Shown here: piece by piece, positions 1-6,488 of the stretch
How positions within the stretch are numbered: the stretch's first letter is position 1
Layout of the letters: every line of letters begins with the position of its first letter
Notes under the pieces: generated by a model
Seen by the model: only the letters and a program-made list of their open reading frames with translations
Told to the model about the DNA's origin: nothing
Database searches by the model: none
Origin: Erythrobacter sp.
GTDB lineage: Bacteria > Pseudomonadota > Alphaproteobacteria > Sphingomonadales > Sphingomonadaceae
Direction of reading: 5' to 3'
DNA length: 7,117 bases
Assembly (NCBI GenBank): GCA_013214365.1
Contig: JABSPI010000031.1
Span: 1 to 7,117 of the forward strand
Program-made: the position numbers and the translations under genes

Positions 1-675
1 CGCGCCGCCTCGTCCAAATCGGGCGCGGCCGACACGCTCGAAGTGTTGGGCCTCGACATGGATGCAGCGGTCCGGTGTGCGCAAAAGACACTCGATGAGA
101 TCGGGATCTGTTTTCTGTTTGCGCGGGTGCATCACCCCGCCTTGGGCCGGATTGCCCCTATTCGCGTAAAGATCGGCAGCCGCACAATCTTCAACCTGCT
201 GGGGCCGCTGTCCAACCCGGCGGGGGTGACGCGCCAATTGATCGGCATCGCGCATCCCAAATTCGTCCCCACCTATGCCGAGGCCAAAGCCAAGCTCGAT
301 CGTTCGCCCAGTTTTATCGTATCGGGTGATGAAGGCCTGGATGAATTGAGCCTTGCAGGGGGCAATGACCTCGCCATGGTTGATACAGGCGATTATCGCA
401 TGACCCGTGTGGATGCGGGTGTCGCCGGCCTTGCCAATGCCCCGCTTGAAGCCATTCGCGGCGGCGATGCGGCCTATAATGCGGCCGCGCTCACGCGTTT
501 GCTTGAAGGCGAAAGCGGCGCGTATCGCGATGCCGTCATTTTCAATGCCGCGGCCACTTTGATGGTTGCCGGGCGGTGTTCCAATTGGAACGACGGCGCC
601 GCGCTTGCGGCGGAGGCGATTGACAGTTTGGCGGCCAAAAACCTGCTCGCCAAATGGATTGAATTGACGGTGTGA
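1..675 (+). CDS. trpD: Anthranilate phosphoribosyltransferase, 3' part (5' end outside window)
   Basis: Transfers the phosphoribosyl group of PRPP to anthranilate, giving N-(5-phosphoribosyl)-anthranilate, the second step from chorismate to tryptophan, in the cytoplasm. The frame is open from base 1 and yields 224 residues. The family is usually about 330-345 residues, so roughly the first 110 are outside the window. Visible motifs are [11 protein letters not shown] at fragment residues 1-11 (the PRPP-binding loop that normally follows HGN), [12 protein letters not shown] at 44-55, [14 protein letters not shown] at 61-74, and GLDELSL at 112-118, whose Asp-Glu pair (114-115) corresponds to the metal-binding DE pair of the family. 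The C-terminus [11 protein letters not shown] is also typical. The TGA stop lies 4 nt before trpC, so the two are surely co-transcribed. No frameshift or odd residue is seen. The call is secure; only the N-terminus cannot be judged. Confidence 0.96.
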   Translation, partial: RAASSKSGAADTLEVLGLDMDAAVRCAQKTLDEIGICFLFARVHHPALGRIAPIRVKIGSRTIFNLLGPLSNPAGVTRQLIGIAHPKFVPTYAEAKAKLDRSPSFIVSGDEGLDELSLAGGNDLAMVDTGDYRMTRVDAGVAGLANAPLEAIRGGDAAYNAAALTRLLEGESGAYRDAVIFNAAATLMVAGRCSNWNDGAALAAEAIDSLAAKNLLAKWIELTV

Positions 676-679
676 TGCG

Positions 680-1474
680 ATGAACAAGCTAGACGAAATC
701 TGCGCTGCCAAGCGTATCGAAGTGGACACCCGCAAAGCCGCAACCAGCACCAGCGACCTCGATCAAATCGCATCGCAGCAAAGCGCACCGCGCGGGTTCG
801 AGGCGGCTTTGCGTCGCCGCGTGGAAACCGGCTTTGCTCTGATCGCCGAGGTGAAAAAGGCGAGCCCGTCAAAAGGCCTGATCCGTGCCGATTTCCACCC
901 TGCCCGCCACGCCGCCGATTACGAGGCGGGCGGCGCCGCTTGCCTCTCGGTTTTGACCGATGCGCCCTATTTCCAAGGGCACGAGGATTATCTCATCGCC
1001 GCCCGCGCGGCTTGCACCCTGCCCTCGCTGCGCAAGGATTTCATGGTCGATCCATGGCAATGCCTTGAGGCGCGCAGCTTTGGCGCTGATGCCATTTTGA
1101 TCATTGTTGCCGCCCTCGATGACGGGGCAATGGCCGAAATAGAAGCCGCCGCAACCCAGCTGGGCATGGATGTTTTGGTCGAGGTCCATGATGAGGCCGA
1201 GCTGGAGCGTGCGCTGGGCACTCTCAAATCGCGGCTCATCGGGGTCAATAATCGCGACCTCAAGACCTTCACAACCTCGCTTGAGACGACCGAGCGTTTG
1301 GCCAAATTGATGCCGCAAGACGCCCATGTCGTGGGCGAAAGCGGGATCAACACCCATGCCGATTTGCAACGTCTGTCAGCTAGCGGGGTCAATACGTTTC
1401 TGGTGGGCGAAAGCCTGATGCGGCAAAGCGATGTGGCCATGGCAACCAAACACTTGCTACAAGGCAGCCTATGA
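680..1474 (+). CDS. trpC: Indole-3-glycerol phosphate synthase
   Basis: Closes the indole ring: 1-(o-carboxyphenylamino)-1-deoxyribulose 5-phosphate is converted to indole-3-glycerol phosphate with loss of CO2 and water, in the cytoplasm. The protein is 264 residues, the normal length for a stand-alone TIM-barrel TrpC, and is not fused to TrpF. Family motifs occur in order: [12 protein letters not shown] (55-66) with catalytic Glu57 and Lys59, LSVLTD (89-94), LRKDFMVD (117-124) with catalytic Lys119, [10 protein letters not shown] (166-175) with Glu168, [10 protein letters not shown] (188-197) with Asn190, VGESGI (218-223) with Glu220 and Ser221, and the phosphate-binding end FLVGESLM (240-247). 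ATG 680 is chosen because it gives the usual N-terminus [12 protein letters not shown] and sits 4 nt after the trpD stop. Upstream Shine-Dalgarno sequence is weak, which fits translational coupling to trpD. Its last 4 nt overlap the moaC start. Confidence 0.97.
   Translation: MNKLDEICAAKRIEVDTRKAATSTSDLDQIASQQSAPRGFEAALRRRVETGFALIAEVKKASPSKGLIRADFHPARHAADYEAGGAACLSVLTDAPYFQGHEDYLIAARAACTLPSLRKDFMVDPWQCLEARSFGADAILIIVAALDDGAMAEIEAAATQLGMDVLVEVHDEAELERALGTLKSRLIGVNNRDLKTFTTSLETTERLAKLMPQDAHVVGESGINTHADLQRLSASGVNTFLVGESLMRQSDVAMATKHLLQGSL
1461..1464 (+). promoter_or_regulatory. Ribosome binding site of moaC inside the trpC end
   Basis: AAGG lies 6 nt upstream of ATG 1471, within the last codons of trpC. 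It supports the ATGA-overlap start of moaC and suggests that moaC can recruit ribosomes as well as receive those finishing trpC. Confidence 0.55.
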
Positions 1475-1971
1475 GCAAGCTCACCCACATCTCCGAAGAT
1501 GGCGCGGCCCGTATGGTTGATGTCGGCGGCAAAGCACAAACCGAGCGTGTCGCAATCGCCAGCGGGCGGATTTCCATGAGCGAGACAGCCCTTAGCGCGA
1601 TCCGCGCAGGCGATGCCCCCAAAGGCGATGTTCTGGGCACGGCGCGCATTGCCGGGATAATGGCGGCCAAACGCACCGGCGACCTCATTCCGCTGTGCCA
1701 CCCGCTGGGGCTAGAGGCGGTCAGTGTCGAATTCAGCTTCGAGGCCGGCGCCATACGCGCCATTGCAACGGCGTCTTTGACGGGCAAGACCGGGGTGGAG
1801 ATGGAAGCTATGGTCGCGGTTTCCACCGCCCTGTTGACGATCTACGACATGGCCAAGGCCATCGATAAAGCGATGGTGATCGGCGAGGTCCGCCTGATCG
1901 AGAAGCGCGGCGGCAAATCGGGCACGTGGACGGCGCCCGAGCACGCCGCAGATGAAAGTGCGCGCGGCTAA
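1471..1971 (+). CDS. moaC: Cyclic pyranopterin monophosphate synthase
   Basis: Works after MoaA in molybdenum cofactor synthesis: it turns 3',8-cyclo-7,8-dihydro-GTP into cyclic pyranopterin monophosphate with release of pyrophosphate, in the cytoplasm. The 166-residue length matches the family (about 160). It aligns along its whole length with the E. coli MoaC I remember: MSKLTHI start, [12 protein letters not shown] (15-26), [19 protein letters not shown] (51-69), DLIPLCHPL (71-79), [12 protein letters not shown] (103-114), [12 protein letters not shown] (122-133) and the C-terminal GGKSG (147-151). Residues matching the E. coli active site are Lys51, His77, Glu110, Glu112, Asp126 and Lys129, all present. 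The ATG overlaps the trpC stop as ATGA, and the TAA stop overlaps the moeA start as TAATG. It therefore belongs to the trp operon transcript. No anomaly is seen. Confidence 0.97.
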   Translation: MSKLTHISEDGAARMVDVGGKAQTERVAIASGRISMSETALSAIRAGDAPKGDVLGTARIAGIMAAKRTGDLIPLCHPLGLEAVSVEFSFEAGAIRAIATASLTGKTGVEMEAMVAVSTALLTIYDMAKAIDKAMVIGEVRLIEKRGGKSGTWTAPEHAADESARG

Positions 1972-3155
1972 TGGGCGGCTTGCTGCCGCTTGACCAGGCG
2001 CAGGCGCAATTGCTTGCCCTCGCGCCGGAAATGCCTGCTGAAAAAGTTGCGGTGGAGCGTGCCCTTGGCCGGGTTTTGGCCGAGGACGTGCAGGCGCGCC
2101 GCACCCAACCGCCCGCTGATCTGTCGGCGATGGACGGCTATGCCATCGGGGGCGAGGATGGCCCGTGGCAATTGGTCGGCGAAAGCCGGGCTGGTGCCCC
2201 CTTTTCCGGTAATTTGTCACGCGGTGAGGCCACGCGAATTTCAACCGGCGCGCATATGCCAGAGGGCAGCGACCGCGTTTTGATCCAGGAAAACGCCGAG
2301 CGTGATGGGGACCAGATCTCCACCCCGCACCCCCTTCCCGAGCGGCATCGCCATGTGCGATTGGCCGGTTTTGATTTTAACGTGGGCGACGTGCTGCTTG
2401 ACCGCGGCACACATCTGGGTGCGGCGCAAATCGCACTTGCGATGGCGGCGGGCCACGCGCAAATTGGTGTAACGCGCAAGCCGCGTATTGCCATTCTCGA
2501 TAGCGGCGATGAATTGGCCGCTAACCCCGAAAACTGCGGCCCTGATCAAATTCCGGCAAGCAATGGAGCGATGATCGCGGCGATGATTGCCCCCTTGATC
2601 GGCGATGCAGAGCGGCTTGGCCCCGTGGCGGATGACCCGGCGCAATTGGCAAAGGCTTTGGAGCGGGCGGAGAATTGCGACATCCTCATCACATCTGGCG
2701 GGGCATCGGTGGGCGACCACGATCTGGTGCGACCGGCGTTGGAGCAATGGGGCGCACAAATTGCCTTTTGGAAGGCGGCGATCCGGCCGGGCAAACCGTT
2801 AATGGTCGCGCAGCGCGGCAAGCAGGTTGTGCTGGGCCTGCCCGGCAATCCGGTGTCGAGCTTCGTTACATGTTTTTTGTTTGCCATGCCGCTCATCCGC
2901 GCAGCGCTTGGCTTGCGCGATCCCGTGGCGCGCCCGATTCCGGCGGAATTGACACAAGAATTGCCCGCCACCAGCCATCGCCGTGCGTTTTTGCGCGGGG
3001 TGGCCAAGGATGGGAAAGTGCGCCTCGCCCCCTCGCAGGATTCAAGCGCGCTTTTGTCCTTGGCACAGGCCAATTGCCTGATTGATCGTGCGCCCCATTC
3101 GCCCTGCGCCGCGATTGGAGACCAGGTTCAGGTCTATCCCCTCCCAAATGGTTGA
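1971..3155 (+). CDS. moeA: Molybdopterin molybdotransferase
   Basis: Final Moco step: MoeA inserts molybdate into adenylylated molybdopterin, giving active cofactor and AMP. The 394 residues fit the family's usual 390-410. Motifs in order are LSAMDGYAI (51-59) with conserved Asp55, STGAHMPEG (91-99) and IQEN (105-108), LAGFDFNVGDVLL (131-143) ahead of the MogA-like domain, LDSGDEL (176-182) with the Asp180-Glu181 pair, and ITSGGASVGDHDLV (240-253). These are followed by KAAIRPGKP (268-276) and LGLPGNPVSSF (288-298), the molybdopterin-binding region. A C-terminal beta-barrel domain IV follows from about 325. The ATG overlaps the moaC stop by one base; no good Shine-Dalgarno sequence is visible, so coupling to moaC is likely. 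The common STGDEL is DSGDEL here, a mild change that keeps the acidic residues. The gene is complete and last in the operon, and no strong terminator follows it. Confidence 0.96.
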   Translation: MGGLLPLDQAQAQLLALAPEMPAEKVAVERALGRVLAEDVQARRTQPPADLSAMDGYAIGGEDGPWQLVGESRAGAPFSGNLSRGEATRISTGAHMPEGSDRVLIQENAERDGDQISTPHPLPERHRHVRLAGFDFNVGDVLLDRGTHLGAAQIALAMAAGHAQIGVTRKPRIAILDSGDELAANPENCGPDQIPASNGAMIAAMIAPLIGDAERLGPVADDPAQLAKALERAENCDILITSGGASVGDHDLVRPALEQWGAQIAFWKAAIRPGKPLMVAQRGKQVVLGLPGNPVSSFVTCFLFAMPLIRAALGLRDPVARPIPAELTQELPATSHRRAFLRGVAKDGKVRLAPSQDSSALLSLAQANCLIDRAPHSPCAAIGDQVQVYPLPNG

Positions 3156-3174
3156 ATAACCGCGCGCTTGCGGA

Positions 3175-3197
3175 TTTCCCGCGCTTGACTTGGGAAA
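3175..3197 (+). repeat. Inverted repeat bracketing the lexA -35 region
   Basis: TTTCCC (3175-3180) and GGGAAA (3192-3197) form a perfect 6-bp inverted repeat with an 11-nt loop that contains the TTGACT -35 candidate. It begins 20 nt after the moeA stop. It could be a weak end-of-transcript hairpin for the trp-moa operon (no T-run follows, only AATT), a protein-binding site at the lexA promoter, or chance. I cannot decide among these from sequence. Confidence 0.3.
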
Positions 3198-3213
3198 ATT
3201 AGTTGCCTACTTG
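3185..3213 (+). promoter_or_regulatory. Candidate lexA promoter (-35/-10)
   Basis: TTGACT at 3185-3190 matches five of six bases of the sigma-70-type -35 consensus. After a 17-nt spacer comes TACTTG at 3208-3213, a weaker -10 (three of six matches). Transcription would start near 3219-3221. The SOS box begins at the last base of this -10, so a bound repressor would cover the -10/start region. The good -35, ideal spacing and operator position support the call; the -10 is the weak part. Confidence 0.55.
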
Positions 3214-3227
3214 TTCCGTATTCGTTC
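3213..3227 (+). promoter_or_regulatory. SOS box (LexA operator), GTTC-N7-GTTC
   Basis: GTTC CGTATTC GTTC is an exact match to the direct-repeat LexA operator known from alphaproteobacteria. It lies 153 nt upstream of the lexA ATG and abuts the candidate -10 element. It predicts that LexA represses its own gene and is relieved when RecA filaments trigger self-cleavage. It is the only exact copy of this motif that I noticed in the window. Confidence 0.88.
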
Positions 3228-3380
3228 ACCATTTCGGTGCACGGTGAGTGTCCTGATCTGCACCCGTCTTGCGGCCGCGATTGGCCGGAATAACGGTGCC
3301 TCTGGGGATGCGTTGCGATTGGCACGTGCGGGCCGTTCACATGGTCTGCGTTAACAAGTGCGCCATTACGGAGTTTGCCC
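3228..3380 (+). other. Long lexA leader region
   Basis: About 150 nt separate the SOS box from the lexA start. Short inverted repeats are visible: CACC 3227-3230 with GGTG 3236-3239 or with GGTG 3243-3246, around the palindrome GTGCAC; and GTGCC (3296-3300) with GGCAC (3321-3325). A 36-codon frame (GTG 3244 to TAA 3352-3354) is open but has no Shine-Dalgarno sequence and unremarkable codon use. I see no tRNA, known riboswitch or clear second promoter. The stretch is probably the 5' untranslated leader of lexA. Confidence 0.4.
3368..3373 (+). promoter_or_regulatory. Ribosome binding site deciding the lexA start
   Basis: ACGGAG ends 7 nt before ATG 3381, ideal spacing. The alternative in-frame TTG at 3375 lies only 1 nt from it, so ATG 3381 is the real start. 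Confidence 0.8.
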
Positions 3381-4073
3381 ATGCTGACGGCAAAACAACA
3401 TGAATTGATCCGCTTCATTCAGGAGCGTCTTGAAGAAACCGGCATCTCGCCCAGCTTCGAGGAAATGAAAGCCGCCCTCGATCTTAAGAGCAAGTCGGGC
3501 GTCCACCGGTTGATTTCTGCATTGGAAGAACGCGGCTTTATCCGCCGCTTGCCCAACCGGGCGCGCGCGCTCGAAGTGATCAAGATACCAGAGGATGCCA
3601 CCCCGCCGCCGCGGGCGGTTGCCCCGGCGAATGATCCGGTTGCCTCCACAGTTGCGTCTACTGCACCGCAAGTGCCGGAGGCGGCCAATGATGTGATTGA
3701 AATTCCGCTGCATGGCCGGATTGCCGCCGGCGCCCCGATTGAGGCGCTGGAAGGGCAAAGCTCACTGCCTGTGCCTGCGGCATTGCTCGGCCCTGGCGAA
3801 CATTACGCGCTCGAAGTTTCGGGCGATTCCATGATCGAGGCCGGCATTTTTGATGGTGATTTCGCTCTGGTTCGGCGCACCAACACCGCGCGCGATGGCG
3901 AAATCGTCGTTGCATTGGTCCGCGGAGAGGAAGCGACGCTTAAATATCTCCACAAGGATGGCGCACTGGTCCGGCTCGATCCAGCCAATGCCACCCATGA
4001 CCCGCAAGTTTATGGTGCGGGCGAAGTCGAGGTTCAGGGCAAGCTTGCCGGGCTGTTGCGCCGCTATCACTGA
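3381..4073 (+). CDS. lexA: SOS response repressor LexA (self-cleaving)
   Basis: Represses DNA-damage genes by binding SOS boxes as a dimer; RecA-ssDNA filaments stimulate self-cleavage and release. From ATG 3381 the protein has 230 residues and the typical alphaproteobacterial start [13 protein letters not shown]. Residues 1-70 are the winged helix-turn-helix domain, with [19 protein letters not shown] (22-40) and [17 protein letters not shown] (50-66). A linker rich in Pro, Ala, Val and Thr follows (about 71-104). The cleavage site is Ala116-Gly117 in [12 protein letters not shown]. The S24-type protease domain has [14 protein letters not shown] (147-160) with catalytic Ser150 and EEATLKYL (183-190) with Lys188. 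It is longer than E. coli LexA (202), mainly in the linker. It has its own promoter and SOS box, so autoregulation is expected, although read-through from moeA is possible. It ends at a strong terminator and converges with comEC. Confidence 0.97.
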   Translation: MLTAKQHELIRFIQERLEETGISPSFEEMKAALDLKSKSGVHRLISALEERGFIRRLPNRARALEVIKIPEDATPPPRAVAPANDPVASTVASTAPQVPEAANDVIEIPLHGRIAAGAPIEALEGQSSLPVPAALLGPGEHYALEVSGDSMIEAGIFDGDFALVRRTNTARDGEIVVALVRGEEATLKYLHKDGALVRLDPANATHDPQVYGAGEVEVQGKLAGLLRRYH

Positions 4074-4101
4074 TTTTGGATTGCGCGATTGAAGCGAATT
4101 G

Positions 4102-4132
4102 AGGCGGCGGGCTTTGGTCCGCCGCCTTTTTT
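4102..4132 (+). terminator. Rho-independent terminator of lexA
   Basis: AGGCGGCGG (4102-4110) pairs perfectly with CCGCCGCCT (4119-4127) across an 8-nt loop, and six T residues run from 4127 to 4132. It begins 29 nt after the lexA stop. Read from the minus strand, the stem is followed by a mixed sequence without a T-run, so it should stop lexA transcripts but not those of the converging comEC. Confidence 0.9.
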
Positions 4133-4148
4133 ATGCGTTCGACGCGCT

Positions 4149-6407
4149 CTAATCGGCGCTGCGCCCCCGCCACCACCCATGCTCCCCTTGTGATTGGGCG
4201 ACACTGGTGATCTCTTCATTGGTAAGATCGATCGCAAGTCCACCGGTTTCGATCAGGGTCGAGCGGTCCGCTTTGAGCCATTTGGGCTTGCATGATCGCG
4301 GCAGGAACCGGTCCGCAACCACAATGTCGGCGCGTTCACATGCCGCCGCCAATGCACGTTCGCTGACCAATTCGCGGTTGCGCGCCATGAGCAATGACCA
4401 ATCACGCCCGCCGCGATTGATGGTAATCGTGCAAAATTCGCGCGAGCACCGCGCCCCATCCCACTGCGCCAAGGGGATCGGTTCGCTCGTCACGCTCGCC
4501 AGTTCGAGCAAGTTTTCCCGCGAATAGGAAGACCGGCTATTGCGCAAGGACAGGAGCGTGCGGCTGCCATCTGCATCCTTCACCGTTATCCCCACATGCC
4601 GCCCCTCGCGGCCGATCAGAACATCCGGGATCGGAGTGGTGAGCAACAATCCGGTCGCAATCACCCAAGGCGCCAAGCCCCATAATCGGGCGCGCCCGGT
4701 CCATAACGCCATCCATAACCCCCCAATCGCAAACAAGCTCACAGCCAGCCAGCTCATCTGCGGCATCAGCTTGACTGCACCGGGTTGTGAAGAGGTGAAA
4801 TGAGCGATCGCCAATAGCAGGTCGAGCGAGGCCTGCGCTGCCCACCAAAACGGCGCGCCAAGCCCCACCAGATCAAAAATCAGAGCGAGCGCAATCGCCG
4901 GCATAGCGATAAAGGTCACCAGAGGGATGGCAAACACATTGGCAAATGCGCCGTAAAATCCGGCCCTGTGAAAGTGGAACAGGACGATCGGCATCAGGGC
5001 AAATTCGATCACCAGCCCGGTGAAAAACAACATGAACACTTTGCGCGACGTGCTCTTGGTCCAGCTTTCTTCTCGCGGCGCAAGAAAGGCCCGGACCGGA
5101 CCGCTGGAGTGCAAGGCCACGATGGCGATCACTGCCGCGAAGCTCATCTGGAAACTGGGACCGATGGCGCTTTCGGGCCACATCAACATGACGAACATTG
5201 CTGCGGCGGCCACCATGCGCAAGGATAAGGCATCGCGGCCAAGGGCAAGCGCAATGAGGACCAACATTGCGGCCGCGCAGCTGCGCACGGTGGGCACCTC
5301 GGCCCCCGTTAACAACGTGTAGCCAATGCCCGCCAAGGCCCCGGCGGCCGCGGCCAGAACCGGCAATCGGACCCGCAATGCGAGCGCCGGGAACAAGGCC
5401 AATATTTTGAGCGTGACGAGATAGGCGGCCGCAATCACTGCGCTCACATGAAGGCCGCTGATCGAGAGCAAATGGGTGAGACCGGCATCGCGCATCGCGT
5501 CATCGTCGGCCTGTGTGATGGCGCCGCGATCCCCACTGGCAAAGGCGGCGGCGATAGTGCCCGCCGATCCATCGACCCGGCTGCGCACATGGGCCGAAAG
5601 CGCGCGCTGTATCGCGGGCAGGCCGCTGGCCCGCGGAGCGGGTTCGACAATATCCAGCTCCCCCAGAATGCTGCCTGTGCCGGCCAGCCCCTGAAACCAG
5701 GCCGCACGGGCGAAATCATAGGCGCCGGGCAACATCGGGCTGGCCGGCGGCATCAATCGCACGCGCAAACGCACAACCGCCCCCTCGCCCAATGCTTCAT
5801 CGGACCAATCTTCCACCGCGCGGTTCGCAGTTTTGAGCGGGACATTTACCCTGATCTTGCGGCTTTCCCCGGTTTGTCCATCGCGCACCGCCATGGTCAA
5901 CCGGACCCGGTCTTTTGCGGGTTGGTCTTCCCTGTCCAGAACATAACCTTGCACCCGCTCGATCATCGGGCGCTCGATTGCGGGGGTGCCAACCATCTCT
6001 GATCTGAGCCACACGACCGACATGCCTGCGGCAAAGACCAAGCAGCATGCGATCACCGCCTGGCGCAAACGTTCCCGGTCCGCACGTTTGCGCCACCATA
6101 CAAAGCTCAGCCCTGCAAGCGACAGACAAACGCCAATCATCGCGCCCCATTGGATCGGGGCCGGCAAGGCAAACCAAGCAGCGATCCCCGCAGCGAACAA
6201 AACCGCCAGCCATGGAGCCCGGTCAAACCCTGCCTCAGCCAGAAAAGCTTCCGCCCGATCGCCCAGCGCCCTTGCAGGGCTGGACAATCCCGCGCCCCTT
6301 TGCCACAGGCGGCGGGCGGATTTGGGTTGTCCAACCGGTGCAGCACCATTTGCACCAATTTGGGTTTCGTCATCCCCCGCAATCGGAATAATCGGCGTAT
6401 TAGCCAT
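4149..6407 (-). CDS. comEC: ComEC/Rec2-family DNA uptake channel protein
   Basis: Inner-membrane protein of the family that carries single-stranded DNA into the cytoplasm during natural transformation. From ATG 6407 it has 752 residues. A polar N-terminus (1-60) precedes hydrophobic segments at about 65-105 and 117-135. A soluble OB-like domain (DUF4131 type, about 145-255) ends in [16 protein letters not shown] (225-240). The Competence domain follows, with [16 protein letters not shown] (309-324), [20 protein letters not shown] (372-391), [16 protein letters not shown] (417-432), and further membrane segments to about 592. The C-terminal part (600-752) occupies the place of the metallo-beta-lactamase domain but has no HxHxDH motif; it holds four cysteines (654, 659, 690, 706). 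ATG 6407 is preferred over ATG 6419 because AAGGGG precedes it at about 3-5 nt. The longer open frame upstream runs antisense through gltX and is not credible. No other competence gene is in the window, so actual transformation ability is unknown. Confidence 0.92.
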   Translation of the reverse strand: MANTPIIPIAGDDETQIGANGAAPVGQPKSARRLWQRGAGLSSPARALGDRAEAFLAEAGFDRAPWLAVLFAAGIAAWFALPAPIQWGAMIGVCLSLAGLSFVWWRKRADRERLRQAVIACCLVFAAGMSVVWLRSEMVGTPAIERPMIERVQGYVLDREDQPAKDRVRLTMAVRDGQTGESRKIRVNVPLKTANRAVEDWSDEALGEGAVVRLRVRLMPPASPMLPGAYDFARAAWFQGLAGTGSILGELDIVEPAPRASGLPAIQRALSAHVRSRVDGSAGTIAAAFASGDRGAITQADDDAMRDAGLTHLLSISGLHVSAVIAAAYLVTLKILALFPALALRVRLPVLAAAAGALAGIGYTLLTGAEVPTVRSCAAAMLVLIALALGRDALSLRMVAAAAMFVMLMWPESAIGPSFQMSFAAVIAIVALHSSGPVRAFLAPREESWTKSTSRKVFMLFFTGLVIEFALMPIVLFHFHRAGFYGAFANVFAIPLVTFIAMPAIALALIFDLVGLGAPFWWAAQASLDLLLAIAHFTSSQPGAVKLMPQMSWLAVSLFAIGGLWMALWTGRARLWGLAPWVIATGLLLTTPIPDVLIGREGRHVGITVKDADGSRTLLSLRNSRSSYSRENLLELASVTSEPIPLAQWDGARCSREFCTITINRGGRDWSLLMARNRELVSERALAAACERADIVVADRFLPRSCKPKWLKADRSTLIETGGLAIDLTNEEITSVAQSQGEHGWWRGRSAD

Positions 6408-6470
6408 CGGCCCCTTCATTCTTGGGTTGGCCCGGTTCCATGCGTCCGAGTGAATAGGAATTATGCGTCT
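6408..6470. other. Divergent comEC/gltX intergenic spacer
   Basis: Only 63 nt separate the two divergent start codons. Toward comEC the minus strand carries AAGGGG just before its ATG. Toward gltX the plus strand carries AGGAA at 6456-6460, 10 nt before ATG 6471. Any promoters must overlap each other or reach into the neighbouring coding sequences. No SOS box is seen. Confidence 0.6.
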
Positions 6471-6488
6471 ATGGCAAGCCCAGCGAAA
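6460..6488 (-). promoter_or_regulatory. Possible comEC promoter
   Basis: On the minus strand, CATAAT (6465-6460) matches five of six -10 bases. At 17 nt upstream, TTTCGC (6488-6483) is a poor -35. It would give a leader of about 45 nt and would lie across the gltX start codon, so comEC and gltX transcription could interfere. The -35 is weak, so this is tentative. Confidence 0.25.

Noticed and set aside
1711..2244. Long open frames on the minus strand across moaC and moeA.
   Set aside because: They are shadows of high-GC coding sequence; the plus-strand frames match known families end to end.
3244..3354. A 36-codon GTG frame in the lexA leader as a small gene.
   Set aside because: No Shine-Dalgarno sequence, arginine-rich unrecognised product, third-position GC only about 56% by count; kept only as a remark in the leader entry.
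3375..3380. Upstream TTG start for lexA adding two residues (M-P).
   Set aside because: It lies 1 nt from the Shine-Dalgarno sequence, while ATG 3381 is 7 nt away and gives the usual family N-terminus MLTAKQHE.
4135..4145. Small hairpin GCGT-TCG-ACGC as a comEC terminator.
   Set aside because: Only four base pairs and no T-run on the minus strand.
4305..4319. GAAC-N7-CAAC, near match to an inverse-orientation SOS box.
   Set aside because: One base off in the core and inside the comEC 3' coding region, far from any start.
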